Source: Deltaproteobacteria bacterium (GTDB lineage: Bacteria > Myxococcota > UBA727 > VGSZ01). From it: a stretch of 64,000 bases of DNA. The translations under genes and the position numbers were made by a program. Every line of letters starts with the position of its first letter. Position 1 is the first letter of the stretch. The DNA lies in the NCBI GenBank assembly GCA_016177705.1, contig JACOUT010000002.1, positions 401,604 to 465,603 of the forward strand. Direction: 5' to 3'. The notes under the pieces were generated by a model. It was not told where the DNA came from, searched no databases, and saw only the letters and a list, made by a program, of their open reading frames with translations. Shown here piece by piece: positions 34,887 through 44,878 of this stretch.

Positions 34887-35825
34887 TCACGCGATCAGGC
34901 GCAAGGCGCGCGGCACCGCCTCGAAAGTGCCCGGTAGGCAACCCGGTTGCTCACCATCGAGCTCGACCAGCACGCGGTCCTTCGAATCGACCGGCTCGAT
35001 GCGCACCCGCTTGCAGCGGCGCACCGTCACCATCGAGGCGACGTCAACGTGGGTGCCGAGGTACAGCTTAGGCATGTGCCGCACGAGCCCGGCGCCCGCG
35101 CCCTTGACCATGACGCAGTCGAGCAGGCCGTCGTCGGGCTCCGCGTTTGGAGCGATCTTCATGCCGCCGCCGAAGAACTTGCCGTTGGCCATGCTGACCA
35201 GCAGGAAGGCGTCCTCTACCGGCGTGGCGTCGTCGTCGAAATGCATGCGCACGCGCTGTGGCTGGTAGGAGAACAGGCCCTTGAGCGCAGCAGAGAGGAA
35301 GGTCACTTGCGGGCCGAGCGCCTTCGACGAGCGGTTGGCGATGTCGACGACAACTCCCACCAAGCCGATGCTGCCGCTGTTCAGGTACATCCACGAGCGC
35401 TCGCTGCCCTGGTGATCGACGAAGGTGAGGCGCCCGAGGTCGATGTCGCGCGTCTGGCAGCGCTTGAGCCGCTCGAGCGCCTCCATCGGGTCCGTGCCCT
35501 GCCCGAAGGTGCGGCGGAAGTCGCCGCCAGTGCCGCTGCAGACGAAGCCGAACGCCGCCTCGCCGAGCGGCTTGCCCGCGTCATCGAAGAAGCCGTTCAC
35601 CACCTCGTTGTTGGTGCCGTCGCCGCCCACCGCCACCACCGCGCGCGCACCGGCGCGGATGGCGTCGCGCGTGAGTTCGACGGCGTGGCGCGGCCGCTCG
35701 GTCAGGCGCACCTCGACGTCACCGAGCGCGGCGGCGAAGCGATCGCGCAGCCGATCGAAGCGCCGCAGCGTGGCGCCGTTGGCGGACTTCGGATTGACGA
35801 CGAAGACGATGGCGCCCTGCTTCAC
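34887..35825 (-). CDS. Diacylglycerol/lipid kinase (YegS/DagK family)
   Basis: The 312-residue protein begins at a GTG that overlaps the upstream gene stop by 4 bases. The N-terminal catalytic half (about 1-130) has the nucleotide-binding GGDGTNNEVVNGF and the following GTGGDF motif of DAGK_cat enzymes. The C-terminal half is a beta-sandwich with SMANGKFFGGGMKIAPNAEPDDGLLD, typical of YegS/DgkB. It would phosphorylate a lipid hydroxyl such as diacylglycerol, alkylglycerol or a sphingoid base. It is the last gene of an operon with an AGPS-like flavoprotein, which points to ether-lipid or glycerolipid metabolism. Confidence 0.88.
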   Translation of the reverse strand: MKQGAIVFVVNPKSANGATLRRFDRLRDRFAAALGDVEVRLTERPRHAVELTRDAIRAGARAVVAVGGDGTNNEVVNGFFDDAGKPLGEAAFGFVCSGTGGDFRRTFGQGTDPMEALERLKRCQTRDIDLGRLTFVDHQGSERSWMYLNSGSIGLVGVVVDIANRSSKALGPQVTFLSAALKGLFSYQPQRVRMHFDDDATPVEDAFLLVSMANGKFFGGGMKIAPNAEPDDGLLDCVMVKGAGAGLVRHMPKLYLGTHVDVASMVTVRRCKRVRIEPVDSKDRVLVELDGEQPGCLPGTFEAVPRALRLIA

Positions 35826-36940
35826 GGCAGCTCCCCGAGGATGACGTCGATCAGGTCCACGGCACGCACGCCGGCGCGCGCGAAGTTCCTGCGCGCCGAC
35901 GGGCACGCCGTCACCACCACTTCGGCCGGGATGTGCGCGTTGCCGTCGTGCGTGACGCGTCGGCGCGCGACCTCGGCGGCGCCGTCGGGGTCCGACAGCG
36001 GGTAGAGCCCGCCGCCGCCGCAGCAGTCGGCGTCAGCGCGGTTCTTGTGGAACTCGAGCGGCGGCCGGCCACAGGCGGCATGGAGCAACTGGCGCGGCGC
36101 CTCGAAGGTGCGGCCGCGCCGGCCCAGGTAGCAGGGGTCGTGGTAGCGCAGCACCCGATCGCGCGCGGCGTCGGTGAAGCGCTCTGCGTGCTGCGCCAGC
36201 ACCTCGACCAGCGGCAGCACCGACGGAAACGCGCGCGCCTTGCCGCGCCGCCCGATCAGGAGCGACTGCACCGTGCTGAGCAGGTAGGCGCAGCCCGGAT
36301 CGGGCGTCACCACCAGCTCGTGGCCGGCGAACAGCTCGCCGAGCCGCAGCAGGTTCTCCTCGACCAGGTCGATCTGCCCGTCGACGTAGAGCGGATAGCC
36401 GCAGCACTGCACGCGGCTCGCGCGCGACACGTCGCAGACCACCACCGGTTCGTCGAGCGCCCGCTCGAGCGCGCGCAGGTCACGCTTGACCGCGTCCGCG
36501 CCGTCCTCGCACGCGCGCGTGCAGCCCGGGAAATACGCGACCCGTCCCTGGCGGTTTCGCGGCAGGCCGACCAGCGCCTCCGCGTGGTCTCTGCCCTTGA
36601 CGTCGCCGGTGCGCTCGAAGGCGGCGCGGTGCTCGGCGATCCGGGTGTTGCCGGCCACGCCGCGCGCGGTGAACAGCGACTCCGCCACCGGGTTGCCGTG
36701 CGCGCACTTCTCGACGCAGGCGCCGCAGCCGGTGCAGGCCTCGAGCGCGCGCTTGACGCTTTGCTCCTCGAGGGTGAGCTGGCCGGTGCGCGCCAGGTGC
36801 ACGAGCGACATCTTGGCCCACGGCGTCAGCGCCTCGCGGCCCGAGGCCTCCGCCACCGGGCAGGCCGAGCGGCACATCTTCGGGCAGAAGGCGCACAAGG
36901 TGGCCGGCCGCGCGAGCGCGTCGAGCGGTGCGTCGGTCAT
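35822..36940 (-). CDS. Fe-S oxidoreductase with CCG domains (GlpC/GlcF-like)
   Basis: The 372-residue protein has two N-terminal 4Fe-4S sets (CAFCPKMCRSACP and CTGCGACVEKC). They are followed by two Cys-rich CCG-type domains marked by VQCCGYPLY, HDPCYLGRRG and CCGGGG. This is the layout of GlpC, GlcF and HdrD-type electron-transfer subunits that take electrons from a flavoprotein and pass them to quinone or another carrier. ATGA overlap with the upstream GlcE-like gene and GTGA overlap with the downstream lipid kinase place it in the middle of a four-gene operon. The partner is presumably the FAD oxidase at 37833-39446. Confidence 0.85.
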   Translation of the reverse strand: MTDAPLDALARPATLCAFCPKMCRSACPVAEASGREALTPWAKMSLVHLARTGQLTLEEQSVKRALEACTGCGACVEKCAHGNPVAESLFTARGVAGNTRIAEHRAAFERTGDVKGRDHAEALVGLPRNRQGRVAYFPGCTRACEDGADAVKRDLRALERALDEPVVVCDVSRASRVQCCGYPLYVDGQIDLVEENLLRLGELFAGHELVVTPDPGCAYLLSTVQSLLIGRRGKARAFPSVLPLVEVLAQHAERFTDAARDRVLRYHDPCYLGRRGRTFEAPRQLLHAACGRPPLEFHKNRADADCCGGGGLYPLSDPDGAAEVARRRVTHDGNAHIPAEVVVTACPSARRNFARAGVRAVDLIDVILGELP

Positions 36941-37836
36941 GGTGCTCCCTTGGCGCGCGCGCCGCTCGTCGACGCGCCGCTCGTCAGCGCAACCACCAGC
37001 GCGCGTGTCGCGGTGGCGACGTCGACCACCGGCAGCAGCTCGAGCCCGCGCTCGAGCGCCGCCACCCGGCCGATGAAGGGCGCGCCCGCCACGCGCGCGC
37101 CGGCGTCGAGCGCCGCCGCCATGGCGTCGACGTCGCCGGGCGCCAAGCTGCGCGAGTGCGCGAACGCGGTGCTGCGGCCGTGGCCGGTGTGGGCGAAGCG
37201 CGCGGGCGCGGCGCGGGACGGCGCCGGCACCCCCGCCGGCGCCAGCACCAGCACCGTGCTGCCGCAGGCGTCGACGGCGAAGGCGCGGCCTTCTTCGACC
37301 AGGTCGCGCACGCGTTCGGCGGCGGCGCGCGCGTCGGAGAGATCTTCGCGCCAGGAAGTGGCGTGCGTCGCCAACAAGACACGCACGCGCGCGCGCACCA
37401 AGAGTGCGAGCGGCGGCCGCGCGCACACCGCGTGCATCAGTGACGGCCCGGCAGCGGCGCGCGGCGCGCGCGGCGTGGTCAGCACGTCGCCGTCGAAGGT
37501 GAGCGCATCCGCCGACGAGAAAAAGGCGTCTACCAAGTACGGGACCGCAGCGGCCGCGATGGCGAGCGGCGCGGGCGGCAACGGCCGCGCGACCGGGAAG
37601 ATGGCGCCGATCTGCTCGAGGCGCCGCGCGGAGGCACCGAGCGGCAGCGCGCCGTCGATCTCGGCCAGGCCGTTGTGCGCGTCGAGCGAGACGCGCGCGT
37701 CGCGGCCGGCGATCAGGCGCACCACCGCGGCGCCGGCGCCCTCGGGCGCGCGCAAGGCGATGGGCGCGCCCTCGACGTGGGCGCGGCGCAGCACCTCGAC
37801 CAGCTTGTCCGGGCGCGCGTCGAGGAAGCGGGTCAC
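36937..37836 (-). CDS. Divergent GlcE-like protein of unknown function
   Basis: The 299-residue protein starts at a GTG overlapping the upstream flavoprotein stop (GTGA). It is Ala/Arg-rich. Its position between a FAD-linked oxidase and a GlcF-like Fe-S protein is that of GlcE in glycolate oxidase. The first about 40 residues (VTRFLDARPDKLVEVLRRA) faintly resemble a GlcE start, but the Gly-rich FAD pyrophosphate loop of that family is not visible. It is therefore either a strongly degenerate GlcE or an unrelated subunit. Function not assigned. Confidence 0.55.
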   Translation of the reverse strand: MTRFLDARPDKLVEVLRRAHVEGAPIALRAPEGAGAAVVRLIAGRDARVSLDAHNGLAEIDGALPLGASARRLEQIGAIFPVARPLPPAPLAIAAAAVPYLVDAFFSSADALTFDGDVLTTPRAPRAAAGPSLMHAVCARPPLALLVRARVRVLLATHATSWREDLSDARAAAERVRDLVEEGRAFAVDACGSTVLVLAPAGVPAPSRAAPARFAHTGHGRSTAFAHSRSLAPGDVDAMAAALDAGARVAGAPFIGRVAALERGLELLPVVDVATATRALVVALTSGASTSGARAKGAP

Positions 37837-39446
37837 GTGGGCGCCCCCATGCCGAGCACGCCGGGGTTCAGGATGCCGTCGGGGTCGAGCTCGCGCTTGA
37901 GCGCCTCGAGCAACGCGCGCGCACCCGGCGTGATGCGCTGGCCGCGCAGCTTGGAGCGGCCGACGCCGTGATGGTGCGCCAACGTGGCGCCGTGACGACG
38001 CGCCACCGTCAGCGCACGCTCCCAGGCGAGGTCGTAGCGCGACAGCGCCGAGCGCGGCCCGGTGCCCTCGGAGCCGAAGCCGGCGAAGGTGAAGTAGAGC
38101 GAGCAGCCGTCGGGGTAGGCGTGGCTGAAGTGGCACATGGCGACGGCCACGTCCCGCAGCGCCTCGCGCACGTCGCGGTACAGCGGCACCACTCCCTCCC
38201 AGCCGAGCGCGACCTCGCAGGTGTCGACCCAGGTGCCGACCGCGAAGGCACGCGACATCCGATAGGAGACGCGGTGGCGGTGGCGTAGCCAACGCGCGCC
38301 CGGCTCGTCGCCGAGGTCACGACCGCCGAGCGCGCCGAGGCGCTGACGCAGGCCGGGTGCGCGGGCGCCGAGCGCGTCGGCGTCCCCTTCGATGCCCAAG
38401 ATCAGACGCGGCTTGCCGCCAAGGCGATCGAGGATGGCGTTGGCCATGGTGGGCCGCCCCAGGATCTCGCCCACCAAGACGCGCGCGGCGCGCGGCCGCG
38501 TGAACACCGCCAGCTCGTCGACGCGGTTGGCGAGCGTGTCGAATAGGGTCGGTTCCTCGTCGCCGTCGGGTTCGTGGTGCACGCCCGGCCCGCTGTCCTC
38601 GTTGCCGGCGCACGAGATGGCACCGGCGACGATGCGGTCGGGGTCGCCCTCGCGCGGTGTCGAGTGGCCGCCGATGGCGGCGTCGACCGGATCGTAGAGG
38701 CGCAGCACGCTCGGGCACTCACCGCCCTGCATGAGCGCGCGCATGGCACCGATGGCCGGCGCCAGCTCGTCGAACACGAAGCCGCGCAGCCAGCGATGCG
38801 AGGGCAGCGGCCGTACGCGCAGCGTCACGCGCGTGCACACGAACAGCGCACCTTCGGAGCCGGTCAGGAGCTGCACCAGGCCGGGGCCGGTGGCCGGATC
38901 GTCGACGGCCGCACGAACGTGCTGGCCGCGGCCGTCGATGCCCTCGACCGCCAGCACCATGTCCTCGATCTTGCCGTAGCGCGAGCTGAGCTGGCCCGCC
39001 GAACGCGTCACCACCCAGCCGCCCAAGCTCGAGCAGTAGATCGACGAGGGGAAGTGCCCGAGCGTCAGGCCGCGCGCGTTCAGCGCCTGCTCGAGGCGCT
39101 CGCCGATGATGCCCGCCTCGGCCGTGCAGGTGCGGCGCACCGGGTCGACCGCGAGCACCCGCGACATGCGCTTCATGTCGAGCATCCACGACGACGAGGT
39201 GGGCGAGATGCCGCCGCACACGCCGCTGCCGGCGCCGAACGGCACGAGCGGCCGACGCGCCACGCGCGCGGCGCGCACCACCGCCGCCACCTCGGCGTCG
39301 CTCTCCGGCCAGTACACGCGAGCGGGCAGCGTGGGATGGACCGCGTTGCGGCGCTCGATGAGACGGCGCGGCCACAGATCCTGGGCCACCGCGAGCACGT
39401 CGGTCAGCTCGCTGCTCTGGCGCACACCGTCGGCATCCACCGGCAT
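37833..39446 (-). CDS. FAD-linked oxidase resembling alkyl-DHAP synthase (AGPS)
   Basis: The protein has 537 residues from the ATG at 39446. It is a vanillyl-alcohol-oxidase-type flavoprotein with the FAD loop PFGAGSGVCGG (about 69-79). GHFPSSIYCSSLGGW and SSRYGKIEDM (about 135-170) match the signature region of alkyl-dihydroxyacetonephosphate synthase better than GlcD or D-lactate dehydrogenase. A His-rich HHHGVGRSK motif sits near the C-terminus, as in AGPS, where those His residues serve catalysis. AGPS swaps the acyl chain of acyl-DHAP for an alkyl chain in ether-lipid synthesis, without net redox. The adjacent Fe-S protein instead suggests a true dehydrogenase, so both readings stay open. 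The long in-frame extension past 39446 is antisense to the response regulator. Confidence 0.78.
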   Translation of the reverse strand: MPVDADGVRQSSELTDVLAVAQDLWPRRLIERRNAVHPTLPARVYWPESDAEVAAVVRAARVARRPLVPFGAGSGVCGGISPTSSSWMLDMKRMSRVLAVDPVRRTCTAEAGIIGERLEQALNARGLTLGHFPSSIYCSSLGGWVVTRSAGQLSSRYGKIEDMVLAVEGIDGRGQHVRAAVDDPATGPGLVQLLTGSEGALFVCTRVTLRVRPLPSHRWLRGFVFDELAPAIGAMRALMQGGECPSVLRLYDPVDAAIGGHSTPREGDPDRIVAGAISCAGNEDSGPGVHHEPDGDEEPTLFDTLANRVDELAVFTRPRAARVLVGEILGRPTMANAILDRLGGKPRLILGIEGDADALGARAPGLRQRLGALGGRDLGDEPGARWLRHRHRVSYRMSRAFAVGTWVDTCEVALGWEGVVPLYRDVREALRDVAVAMCHFSHAYPDGCSLYFTFAGFGSEGTGPRSALSRYDLAWERALTVARRHGATLAHHHGVGRSKLRGQRITPGARALLEALKRELDPDGILNPGVLGMGAPT

Positions 39447-39500
39447 GCCCCGTTCATGGTCGATGTGGACGCGCGGCGCAAGAGCGCGTCGCCGCGTGGG

Positions 39501-39526
39501 TTCAGGACACGATGTGTTCAGGACAC
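39501..39526. repeat. Direct repeat in a divergent promoter region
   Basis: TTCAGGACAC occurs at 39501-39510 and again at 39517-39526, a 16-base period. It lies in the 100-base gap between the AGPS-like operon and the response-regulator operon and could be a tandem activator or repressor site. Confidence 0.45.
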
Positions 39527-39546
39527 TGTGGCCATGAAACGGTAGA

Positions 39547-40940
<1,394 letters not shown>

Positions 40941-40944
<4 letters not shown>

Positions 40945-41420
40945 AGGGCGACCGCTACCCGCGGGCGACCGCGACGCTCGAGCGCCTGCTGCAGGCCTCG
41001 CCGGCCCGCCCGTCCACACCACTCACGCCCTTCGCCATCGGCCCCGCCGTGCTACGGGAGCCACCGCCGCGCGCTGAACCGATGCCGGTGGGTGCGCCGC
41101 TCGCCGGCCCGTCGTCGAGCGGTACACCGGTGGGCGGCACCGAAGAGCTGCTCGGTGAGCTGGTCGACATGGTGTTCGTCAGCGCCGACGATGATGCCGG
41201 CAGCGGACGCCACGAGGTGCGCCTGGTGTTCAAGGCCGAGGTGCTCGGCGGTCTTCACCTTCGGCTGGTGCACATGCCCGACGGCATGCACGCGACCTTC
41301 GTGGTCGAGGACGCCGCGGCGCGACGGGCAGTAGCGGCCCACGTCGACGACCTGGTGCGCCACCTGCTGGCACGCGGCTTCGTCGTCACCCACCACGCGA
41401 TCGAGCTGGCGGCGCCATGA
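40941..41420 (+). CDS. Small FliK/YscP C-terminal-domain-like protein
   Basis: The 159-residue protein starts at an ATG overlapping the response-regulator stop (ATGA). The first 75 residues are Pro-rich and disordered. The rest (about 85-155) fits the flagellar hook-length/type III needle-length control fold: a VRLVFKAEVLGGLHLRL strand pair, FVVEDAAARRAV, then VDDLVRHLLARGF. Full FliK or YscP proteins are much longer, and no flagellar or type III secretion genes are in the window. It may be an export-regulation relic or part of an unlinked system controlled with the adjacent regulators. Confidence 0.5.
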
Positions 41421-42109
41421 GGATCCTGCTGGTCGACGACGATCCCGCGATCCGCAAGCTGTGCGCCACCGCGCTCATGCGCCTCGGCCACGAGGTGGTG
41501 CCGTGCAGGAACGGCAAGGAGGCGCTCGGTCAGCTCCACGGGGGCTTCGACCTCGCGCTCTGCGACATCGGCCTGCCCGACATCAACGGCATCGACGTCA
41601 TTCGCGCCATCAAGGTGCACGCGCCCGGCCTGCCGGTGATCGTCATCTCGGCGCTCGATCAGGCAGAGTGGGGCAAGAAGGCGAGCGAGGCCGGCGCCGA
41701 TCACTTCATGTCCAAGCCGCTGCGGCTGTCGGCGCTTCGCGATGAAGTGGCGATGGCGGCGCGCGCGCAGGCGCACCTGATGGTGTGTTTGCAGGACCCC
41801 GATGCCGACCACCGCATGGCGCTGCAGGCTGTGCTGGTCAGGGGCGGCTGCCACGTGCGCATCGTCGAGCAGCCATCCGACGCCATGGACGGCGCCACAC
41901 CCGAGCTGTTGATCGTCGACGCCAACAGCCCGGGCGTCGAGGCCATCGTGCGCTGGGCGGGCGCACACGGCATCCACTGCTTCGTCTTGGTGCGCAGCCC
42001 ACGCAGCTACGACGATCGCCTGCTGCGCATGGGGGCGAGCTTGATCCTGCAGAAGCCCGTCGACCCCGAGGCGCTGCTACTGCAAGCGGGGTTCTTGAGC
42101 ACCAAGTAG
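41417..42109 (+). CDS. Double receiver-domain protein
   Basis: The 230-residue protein has a first receiver domain (about 1-115) that is complete: DDD acidic cluster, Asp 50 (LALCDIGLPD), Ser (VISA) and Lys (MSKPL). A second, divergent receiver-like domain (about 120-228) keeps an Asp (LIVDANSPG) and a Lys (LQKPV) but lacks the usual paired acidic residues in canonical form. There is no output domain, so it likely acts by protein contact or in a phosphorelay. It overlaps the FliK-like gene by 4 bases and so shares the transcript of the sigma-54 regulator. Confidence 0.82.
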   Translation: MRILLVDDDPAIRKLCATALMRLGHEVVPCRNGKEALGQLHGGFDLALCDIGLPDINGIDVIRAIKVHAPGLPVIVISALDQAEWGKKASEAGADHFMSKPLRLSALRDEVAMAARAQAHLMVCLQDPDADHRMALQAVLVRGGCHVRIVEQPSDAMDGATPELLIVDANSPGVEAIVRWAGAHGIHCFVLVRSPRSYDDRLLRMGASLILQKPVDPEALLLQAGFLSTK

Positions 42110-42119
42110 CTGCCGCTAC
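42106..42119. terminator. Small hairpin between convergent stops
   Basis: GTAGC (42106-42110) pairs with GCTAC (42115-42119) around a TGCC loop, and the TAG stops of both convergent genes lie in the stem. The stem is short and has no U-tract, so this is a weak terminator candidate. Confidence 0.3.
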
Positions 42120-43207
42120 GTCGAGGTCGGCGGCGAGGTGCGGCGCTTGGCCCACAGCACGTCCGTGAACACGTCGCACAGCCTGATCCACGGCTCGTCG
42201 ACCAGCTTGCGCTCGCGCGTCGCGTCGACGAGCGGCACCGCGATGATCTCGTCGGCGCGCAACGCCATCATGACCCCGCTCGCCCCCTCGGCGATGGTCT
42301 CGATGGCCTTGACGCCGTAACGCAGCGCCAGCACCCGGTCGCGCGCCGTGGGCGTGCCGCCGCGCTGCACGTGGCCGAGCACGGTGACGCGCGACTCGAT
42401 GCCGGTCAGCTCCTCGATCTCGCGCGCCACGTAGGCGCCGACACCGCCGAGGCGCGGCCGCCCGAAGGCGTCGGGCGACTTGTTCGACACCACCAGGTGC
42501 GCCTCGCTGGCGCCGCGCTCCTGCACCAGCGCGCCTTCGGCGATGACCACGATCGAGAAGGTCTTGCCCTCGGCGCGCCGCGTCAGCACCACCTTGCAGA
42601 TGTCGTCGACGGTGGTGGGCCGCTCGGGGATGGCGATGACGTCGGCGCCGCCGGCCAGGCCTGCCTGCACCGCGATCCAACCGGCGTTTCTCCCCATCAC
42701 CTCGACCACCATGACGCGCTCGTGCGCCTCGGCCGTGGTGCGCAGCCGATCGATCGCCTCGGTGGCCACCGAGATGGCGGTGTCGAAGCCGAAGGTGACC
42801 TCGGTGCCCGACAGATCGTTGTCGATGGTCTTCGGCACGCCCACCACGCGCAGGCCACGCTCGTGGAACTTGGTGGCGAGGCTCAGTGTCCCCTCCCCGC
42901 CCACCGCGATGAGCCCGTCGAGCGCCCACGCCGAGAAGGCCGCCTCCACGCGCTCGGGCCCACCTTTGACCTGGAAGGGGTTGGTGCGCGTGGTGCCGAG
43001 GATGGTGCCGCCTGCGTCGAGGATGCCGCGGGTGCGCTGCCGGCTCAGCTCCTCGGTGTCGTTCTCGAGGAAGCCGCGCCAGCCGCCGCGCACGCCGAGC
43101 ACCTCGATGCCGAGCTGTTCTGCGCGCGTGACCACCGCGCGGATCACGGCGTTGAGCCCTGGGCAATCGCCGCCGCCCGTCAAGATGCCGACCTTGCGCA
43201 CGTGCAT
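42116..43207 (-). CDS. pfkA: 6-phosphofructokinase
   Basis: The protein has 363 residues. It has GILTGGGDCPGLNAVIR (nucleotide binding), AVGGEGTL, VPKTIDNDLSGT (catalytic Asp) and VMGRNAGWIA (substrate binding). In the family the residue after GGE/GGD and the residue before TIDND predict ATP versus pyrophosphate use. Here they are Gly (ATP-type) and Lys (pyrophosphate-type), the mixed group seen in some actinobacterial enzymes, so the phosphoryl donor is uncertain. The start was placed at the ATG opening MHVRKVGILTGGG; the large in-frame extension is antisense to the GltJ-like gene. It is divergent from that gene across 171 bases. Confidence 0.92.
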   Translation of the reverse strand: MHVRKVGILTGGGDCPGLNAVIRAVVTRAEQLGIEVLGVRGGWRGFLENDTEELSRQRTRGILDAGGTILGTTRTNPFQVKGGPERVEAAFSAWALDGLIAVGGEGTLSLATKFHERGLRVVGVPKTIDNDLSGTEVTFGFDTAISVATEAIDRLRTTAEAHERVMVVEVMGRNAGWIAVQAGLAGGADVIAIPERPTTVDDICKVVLTRRAEGKTFSIVVIAEGALVQERGASEAHLVVSNKSPDAFGRPRLGGVGAYVAREIEELTGIESRVTVLGHVQRGGTPTARDRVLALRYGVKAIETIAEGASGVMMALRADEIIAVPLVDATRERKLVDEPWIRLCDVFTDVLWAKRRTSPPTST

Positions 43208-43318
43208 GAGGGCATCCAAGCGGGGGCCACGGGCCCTGTCAACCGACGCGCCGCGGCGTCTCGCCTCCCACCAGCCCCTTGCCGTAGCGTGCCGCTCCGG
43301 TACGAGACCACGCCCAGA

Positions 43319-43348
43319 TCGACGGCGGGAAACAGCCGTTGGTAGGAT
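43319..43348 (+). promoter_or_regulatory. Candidate promoter of the GltJ-like gene
   Basis: TCGACG (43319-43324) and TAGGAT (43343-43348) are 18 bases apart, about 30 bases before the ATG at 43379. The segment shares TCGACGxCGG, an AAA run and TTGGTAGGAT with the promoter candidate at 21793-21820. Confidence 0.35.
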
Positions 43349-43378
43349 GGCCAGGCCGGCAGGCACCGAGGCACGACG

Positions 43379-44878
43379 ATGAAGTTCAGCTGTGACCGCT
43401 GCGCGACGCGGTACTCGATCGGCGACGACAAGGTGCGCGGGAAGATCCTCAAGATCCGCTGCAAGACCTGCGGCAACATCGTGGTGGTGCGCGAGCAGAC
43501 GGGCGCCGTGCAAGCGACCGCAGGGGTGGCCGCGTCGGCTGGTGCGGCCGCGCCGCAGCCAGTCGCGAGCGCCGGCCCCGCGGTGCTGGCGCCGCCGCGG
43601 CAGACGCAGGAGCCGCGCGCCCAGCAGGCGCGCGCCCAGCCGCCACAGGCGCAGCGCGGCGCGGTCGACTGGTACGTCGCCATCAAGGGCAAACAGCACG
43701 GGCCGGCCAAGAAGGACGATGTCGCGCGCCTGTTGCGCGAGGGCAGCATCACCGAGCGCACCTACGTCTGGAACGAGGGCATGGCGGCGTGGGCCCGCCT
43801 GCGCGACGTGCCCGAGCTGGCGATGTACATCGGCGCGGCGCCGCCCGCGGCGCGCCCGCCGCCGCCGCCGCCCGACGAGGGCCAGGGCCAGGGCGCCGAG
43901 ATCATCCCCTTCGACGAGGCCAAGCGCGCGCGCGAGCTGCAAGACGCCGTGCGCGAGCCGATGGCGTCGAACGCGAACGACCCGTTCGCCGCGGTCGCCG
44001 GCGCCTCGCCCATCGACCCGGGCGCACCGAGGGACAGCACGCGCGTCTTCATCATGAAGGCGGGCCTGGCGAACCGCAGCACCAAGCACCGCGCCTACGC
44101 GATGGGAGCGGGCGTCGCCTTCGTCGCCTTCTCCGCGCTGTGCGTGCTCGACTACCAGGGCGTCATCGAGATCCCGGGCCTGCACCGCGTCGTCGTCGCG
44201 GTGTCCAGGCCGGCAGCGGAGCGGCGCGCCATCGCCAACAACGATTGGGCAGACGCCGAGGAAGACCCGGTGCTCAAGTGCCAGCTCTTCCCCGACCGCG
44301 CCAAGTGCGAGAGCGAGGTGCGCGCGCAAAACGAGGTGAAGCGCGCGCGCCGCACCAAGAAGAGCGAGAACCTCGGCGGCACGGGCGTGGCCGGCATGAA
44401 CCTCGACGACGCCTTCAAGACCGGCGGCGACACCGGCGGCGGCCTGGCGGCGGCGCCGGTGACCAACACCGAGTTTGCGGGCGCCACGTTGTCCGCCGAG
44501 GAGCGCGCGCGCATGGCGCTCTTGACCAAGGACACGAAGAAGCTGACCACGCCCACCGCGCGCATGGACACGCCCGTGGTCGAGGCCGGCACGCTCGACG
44601 CCAAGGACGTCGCGCGCGTCGTCGGCAACGGCAGCGGCGCGATTCAGGACTGCATCGAGCAGGCGGCCAAGACCGGCGAGGTGCCGGGCGGCAAGCAGCG
44701 GTTGGTGCTGACCGTCAACCCGCGTGGCGTCGTCGACCGCGCCGTCTTCCAAAACGGCGCGGTCAACGCGAGCCCGGCGGGCGAGTGCGTCACCAAGGCG
44801 GCGTCGCGCTGGAAGTTCACGGCGTTCGCGGGTGAGGCGACCGACGTCGAGATCCCGCTCATCCTCAGCGTCAACTGA
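43379..44878 (+). CDS. GltJ/AgmX-like protein: zinc ribbon, GYF domain, TM segment, TonB-type C-terminus
   Basis: The 499-residue protein starts with an MJ0042-type zinc ribbon (Cys 5, 8, 28, 31). An Ala/Pro/Gln linker follows, then a GYF-2 domain (about 98-150: WYVAIKGKQHGPAKKDDVARL with a WARL end). A second Pro-rich linker leads to one membrane segment (about 240-262). A periplasmic linker and an AgmX/PglI-type TonB-like C-terminal domain (about 405-499) with one Cys pair complete it. This architecture matches GltJ of the Myxococcus gliding (Agl-Glt) machinery, whose zinc ribbon and GYF domain contact cytoplasmic polarity proteins such as MglA. No other glt or agl genes are nearby, so it may be a stand-alone paralogue. 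Confidence 0.75.
   Translation: MKFSCDRCATRYSIGDDKVRGKILKIRCKTCGNIVVVREQTGAVQATAGVAASAGAAAPQPVASAGPAVLAPPRQTQEPRAQQARAQPPQAQRGAVDWYVAIKGKQHGPAKKDDVARLLREGSITERTYVWNEGMAAWARLRDVPELAMYIGAAPPAARPPPPPPDEGQGQGAEIIPFDEAKRARELQDAVREPMASNANDPFAAVAGASPIDPGAPRDSTRVFIMKAGLANRSTKHRAYAMGAGVAFVAFSALCVLDYQGVIEIPGLHRVVVAVSRPAAERRAIANNDWADAEEDPVLKCQLFPDRAKCESEVRAQNEVKRARRTKKSENLGGTGVAGMNLDDAFKTGGDTGGGLAAAPVTNTEFAGATLSAEERARMALLTKDTKKLTTPTARMDTPVVEAGTLDAKDVARVVGNGSGAIQDCIEQAAKTGEVPGGKQRLVLTVNPRGVVDRAVFQNGAVNASPAGECVTKAASRWKFTAFAGEATDVEIPLILSVN

Noticed and set aside
35822..39446. Simple assignment as glycolate oxidase GlcDEF
   Set aside because: The flavoprotein carries AGPS-like signatures and the middle protein lacks a visible FAD loop, so the plain GlcDEF label is not supported.
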